6,342 nt of DNA from Patescibacteria group bacterium. GTDB lineage: Bacteria > Patescibacteriota > Minisyncoccia > UBA9983. Every line of letters begins with the position of its first letter. Within the stretch, counting starts at the first letter, position 1. The stretch covers positions 1 through 6,342 of the forward strand of contig JAHIER010000019.1 of the NCBI GenBank assembly GCA_018901555.1, in the 5' to 3' direction. Below, piece after piece: positions 4,169 through 6,342 of the stretch. Below the pieces are notes generated by a model that saw only the letters and a list, made by a program, of their open reading frames with translations, was not told the DNA's origin and did no database searches. The translations under genes were made by a program, and so were the position numbers.

Positions 4169-6342
4169 ATTCAGCTTTCTGGTAAAATACTGGTTTCTTT
4201 AAAAAAAGCCAGCGAGATTTCAGGATATGCCAAAGATTATATTGGCCAGCTTTGCCGTGCCAATAAAATTAATTCTAAAAGAATTGGCAGGGATTGGTTT
4301 GTTAGTATTGATGATTTAATTTCTTATCAAAAAAAAGCAATTAAGATAAAAAAAATAAATAGTTTAAAATTAATTAATAAGACACGCGATGATTCAAAAG
4401 AAATTCCAAGTTCGCAAATTATTAAAGATTTGAGTCCTGGATTAGCTGGTCTTATTTTAATTTTATTTTTAATCTTTTTTTCCTCTAATATAAAATCTGT
4501 TTATGCGGATTGGCTGGAGCCTGGCGTCAAAGAAACAGCAATTTTTGTTTCCGACAATCTTAAGATTGCTTTTAATAATTTAGAAAATGGCGCCGAAGTC
4601 GCTGTCAATTTTTTAGAATACTTGGAATTAAAAACAGAACAAGGAGTGATGTTATCCATTTCTTATGCTGATAAAATAGTTTTGCCAGAAATTCCGGAAA
4701 TAAAAATTAATCTGCCCAAAACTTTTGTCAAACACTCGGTGTTTGACATTAACATTAAGCCCGACTTTTCTTTTGTCAAACACTCGGTGTTTGACATTAC
4801 TGATTCAATTTTTGAAACTATTTCAAGCAATGCTTCAGAAATTTATCAAAGCGCAATTTTTTCTTCAAATGTTTTAGCTCAGGATCTAAGAAATATTTTG
4901 GGTGGCATTGGCAAAATTCCCGGTAAGTCTATTGCTTATATTAATAACAGAATCACCTTGCCGGAACTTGTCAAACACTCGGTGTTTGACATTAACATTA
5001 AGCCCAACCTCTCTTTCATGGCGACTAACATGGCTAACACAATCACAGGCGTTAGCAATACGGCAGTTTCCTTTTTTAGTTTTTTTAACAACGGAATGGA
5101 AGCAGTCGGCAATTTTACAAAAGATGTTGCTGACGCGTGGATTATGGCTCCTCAAAATATCAGTGAACTGGCGCAGGAATTATTTGGGCAAAAGACATCG
5201 ATTGTCGCGGTACAGACACCAAGCGCGTCGCCAACATCGGATATTGCCGATGTTGCTAAACCAGCGTCCGATGTTGTGGTCATCCAAAATCCAGTTGTCA
5301 AAACAGTAGTGGAAAAAACTATTGAAAAAATAATTTCCGGCCTCACTTCTGAAGAACTTAATACAAAACTTAACCAGCTCAACAGCCAAATCCTAAACCA
5401 AATCTCCGGCTTAAAAAACGAACTGGCTTCCCAGATTAATGCCAACCAACACAGCATTGCTTTAACTAACAGAATAAATAATTTAGGAAGCGTCACTATT
5501 TCCAACCCAACTTTTTCCGGCACAGTAGCTGGCTTAACAGACGCCATGATACCGGATGACATCACTGCGTCAAACTATCTTACCTTATCAGGCGGCGTTA
5601 TCACAGGCGCTTTAGATGTCGGCGGGAACACTGATATCACCGGCGATTTAACAGTGGGAGGCAATACTATAGTTATCAATGGACAGATAAATGTAGGAGA
5701 TAAAGTTATTACGCAGGGCGATATCGGCGTCGGCACATCAACGCCTATGGCAAAACTGGCTGTGCAGGCAACTGATATTGCCACCACCTCAATGGTTATC
5801 TGGGGCATTGACGCTCAAACTTTGCCCCATCTTCAAATCTTCAGCAATTCCGGCATTGAGCAATTTACTTTTACTGCGGACGGCAATCTTGGCGTCGGCA
5901 CTTCCTCGCCATTTAGCAAGTTGAGTGTAGGGGGTAGCGGGTGGTTTGATGATTATGTGACTTCTTCTTATTTTACTGCCACATCCACAACAGCAACTTC
6001 AACCTTTCCATATTTAACAAGCGCTGGACTCCAAATTTCTTCATGGCTTGATTTTCCCGCTAACAGCATAACTGACGCAATGATTCCAGACACAATCACT
6101 GCTGATAATTATTTTTCTTTAACAAACTGGTACGCAACCACAACTCATGCTTTAATTTCATCTTTGCCAAGCTTATCAATCACAGAATCTCAAATTTCAG
6201 ACTTAACTCATTTTACCAACAATGATTGGGATATCAGAATGACTGGAACTACCACCTTGCCGTCCATTACAACCTTGGCCAACCTTGCTTCAGTCGGCAC
6301 TCTTACCAGCGGAGCAATTGGAGCAGGATTTACTGCGATTGA
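4154..6342 (+). CDS. Giant membrane-anchored surface fibre protein with N-terminal helix-turn-helix (3'-truncated by window edge)
   Basis: The frame is open from the ATG at 4154 to the window end (729 full codons, no stop). Residues about 13-60 form an excisionase/MerR-like winged helix-turn-helix (SLKKASEISGYAKDYIGQLC, then RIGRDWFVSIDDL). A lysine-rich stretch (60-80) follows, then one hydrophobic segment (about 96-110, LAGLILILFLIFF) ending in SVYA-DW, which could also be a signal-peptidase site. The rest should be outside the cell: a spacer region with three copies of VKHSVFDI (from residues 192, 208 and 273), a Pro/Ser/Val-rich part, a coiled-coil-like stretch (about 385-444), then fibre repeats. 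Those include two TDAMIPD-x-ITA-x-NY units (near 461 and 639) and two G-x-(I/L)GVGTS-x-P-x(2)-KL-x-V units (from 522 and 577), as in phage tail fibres and trimeric adhesin-like stalks. Codon use changes along the gene. Function in attachment or cell-surface structure is inferred; no specific family is recognised. Confidence 0.9.
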   Translation, partial: MTKEEIQLSGKILVSLKKASEISGYAKDYIGQLCRANKINSKRIGRDWFVSIDDLISYQKKAIKIKKINSLKLINKTRDDSKEIPSSQIIKDLSPGLAGLILILFLIFFSSNIKSVYADWLEPGVKETAIFVSDNLKIAFNNLENGAEVAVNFLEYLELKTEQGVMLSISYADKIVLPEIPEIKINLPKTFVKHSVFDINIKPDFSFVKHSVFDITDSIFETISSNASEIYQSAIFSSNVLAQDLRNILGGIGKIPGKSIAYINNRITLPELVKHSVFDINIKPNLSFMATNMANTITGVSNTAVSFFSFFNNGMEAVGNFTKDVADAWIMAPQNISELAQELFGQKTSIVAVQTPSASPTSDIADVAKPASDVVVIQNPVVKTVVEKTIEKIISGLTSEELNTKLNQLNSQILNQISGLKNELASQINANQHSIALTNRINNLGSVTISNPTFSGTVAGLTDAMIPDDITASNYLTLSGGVITGALDVGGNTDITGDLTVGGNTIVINGQINVGDKVITQGDIGVGTSTPMAKLAVQATDIATTSMVIWGIDAQTLPHLQIFSNSGIEQFTFTADGNLGVGTSSPFSKLSVGGSGWFDDYVTSSYFTATSTTATSTFPYLTSAGLQISSWLDFPANSITDAMIPDTITADNYFSLTNWYATTTHALISSLPSLSITESQISDLTHFTNNDWDIRMTGTTTLPSITTLANLASVGTLTSGAIGAGFTAI
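4726..4748. repeat. 10-bp palindrome, copy 1 (VKHSVFD)
   Basis: Arms tgtcaaacac (4726-4735) and gtgtttgaca (4739-4748) pair perfectly around TCG. It encodes VKHSVFD starting at residue 192. This copy shares 38 identical bases (4725-4762) with copy 3, extending past the palindrome through INIKP. Confidence 0.92.
4774..4796. repeat. 10-bp palindrome, copy 2 (VKHSVFD)
   Basis: This is the same 23 bases as copy 1, exactly 48 nt (16 codons) downstream. The identical stretch with copy 1 is 30 nt (4722-4751 and 4770-4799). Without VKHSVF the protein would read FSF-DITDSIFETI, which is a smooth continuation, so the six-residue unit looks added. Confidence 0.92.
4969..4991. repeat. 10-bp palindrome, copy 3 (VKHSVFD)
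   Basis: This is the third identical 23-base copy, 243 nt (81 codons) after copy 1 and in the same frame. The identical stretch with copy 1 is 4968-5005. The change towards AAC/ATC/GGC-rich codon use in this gene begins at or just after this copy, so it may mark a recombination junction. Confidence 0.92.
5232..5255. repeat. 9-bp inverted repeat sharing the ACATCGG core with the secA palindrome
   Basis: Arms caacatcgg (5232-5240) and ccgatgttg (5247-5255) pair around a 6-nt loop, and tccgatgttg occurs again at 5267-5276. The coded peptide SDIADVAKPASDVV resembles the SDVESDV insert in SecA. The stem is the shortest of the set and could arise by chance more easily than the others. Confidence 0.65.

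Noticed and set aside
4555..4568. 14-nt perfect palindrome caatcttaagattg in the surface gene
   Set aside because: With only seven base pairs, about one such palindrome is expected by chance in a window of this size, and the coded peptide looks ordinary.
4722..5005. Repeats read as a small CRISPR-like array
   Set aside because: There are only three copies with unequal spacing (48 and 195 nt), they lie inside a continuous coding frame, and no cas genes are visible.
4886..5808. Plus- and minus-strand open frames within the surface-protein gene (for example + 4902-5309 and - 5152-5565)
   Set aside because: The continuous frame from 4154 to the window end has an HTH, a membrane span, coiled-coil and fibre repeats; the alternatives have no coherent domains.
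1..6342. tRNA or rRNA genes
   Set aside because: No cloverleaf with TTCRA-type T-arm or rRNA-conserved stretch was recognised on either strand by reading.

Overview
The window looks like a piece of a bacterial chromosome from the Candidate Phyla Radiation (Patescibacteria), most likely Parcubacteria-like. This is inferred from low GC (roughly a third by eye), AAT/TTT/GTT-rich codon use, compact gene packing, starts without Shine-Dalgarno sequences, and a very long surface protein with an excisionase-type helix-turn-helix at its N terminus. The standard code fits all four genes: there are no in-frame TGA codons.

Layout, all genes on the + strand. 1-2118: secA, the protein-export ATPase, open at the 5' edge and complete at its SEC-C zinc-binding tail. 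2138-2588: a HicBA-type toxin-antitoxin pair, antitoxin first, with an 8-nt overlap. 2587-2610: a weak terminator-like hairpin. 2625-4073: gatB, amidotransferase subunit B of tRNA-dependent Gln/Asn synthesis. 4074-4153: an intergenic region with a 12-bp hairpin, a run of eight G and an AT-rich start region. 4154-6342: a very large membrane-anchored fibre-like surface protein that runs off the 3' edge (729 full codons in the window). No other stretch above 300 bases lacks a gene.

The most striking content is a set of perfect short palindromes, most of them lying inside coding sequence without breaking the frame. There is one in secA, three in gatB, three identical copies plus one further hairpin in the surface-protein gene, and one directly after the gatB stop codon. 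Stems are 9-18 bp and loops 3-10 nt (one has a 4-nt self-complementary centre). Several coincide with extra peptide relative to what I remember of the family sequence, for example in SecA NBD1 and in GatB before the GTKVEIKN motif. This resembles the Rickettsia palindromic elements that insert in-frame into genes. Here the sequences differ from site to site, although an ACATCG/CGATGT core recurs at three of them. It may be an undescribed, mobile or template-switch-generated palindrome family in this lineage.

The genes do not form an obvious pathway. SecA would export secreted and surface proteins, possibly including the fibre protein encoded here. GatB is housekeeping translation. HicBA is an accessory stress or addiction module placed between two housekeeping genes.
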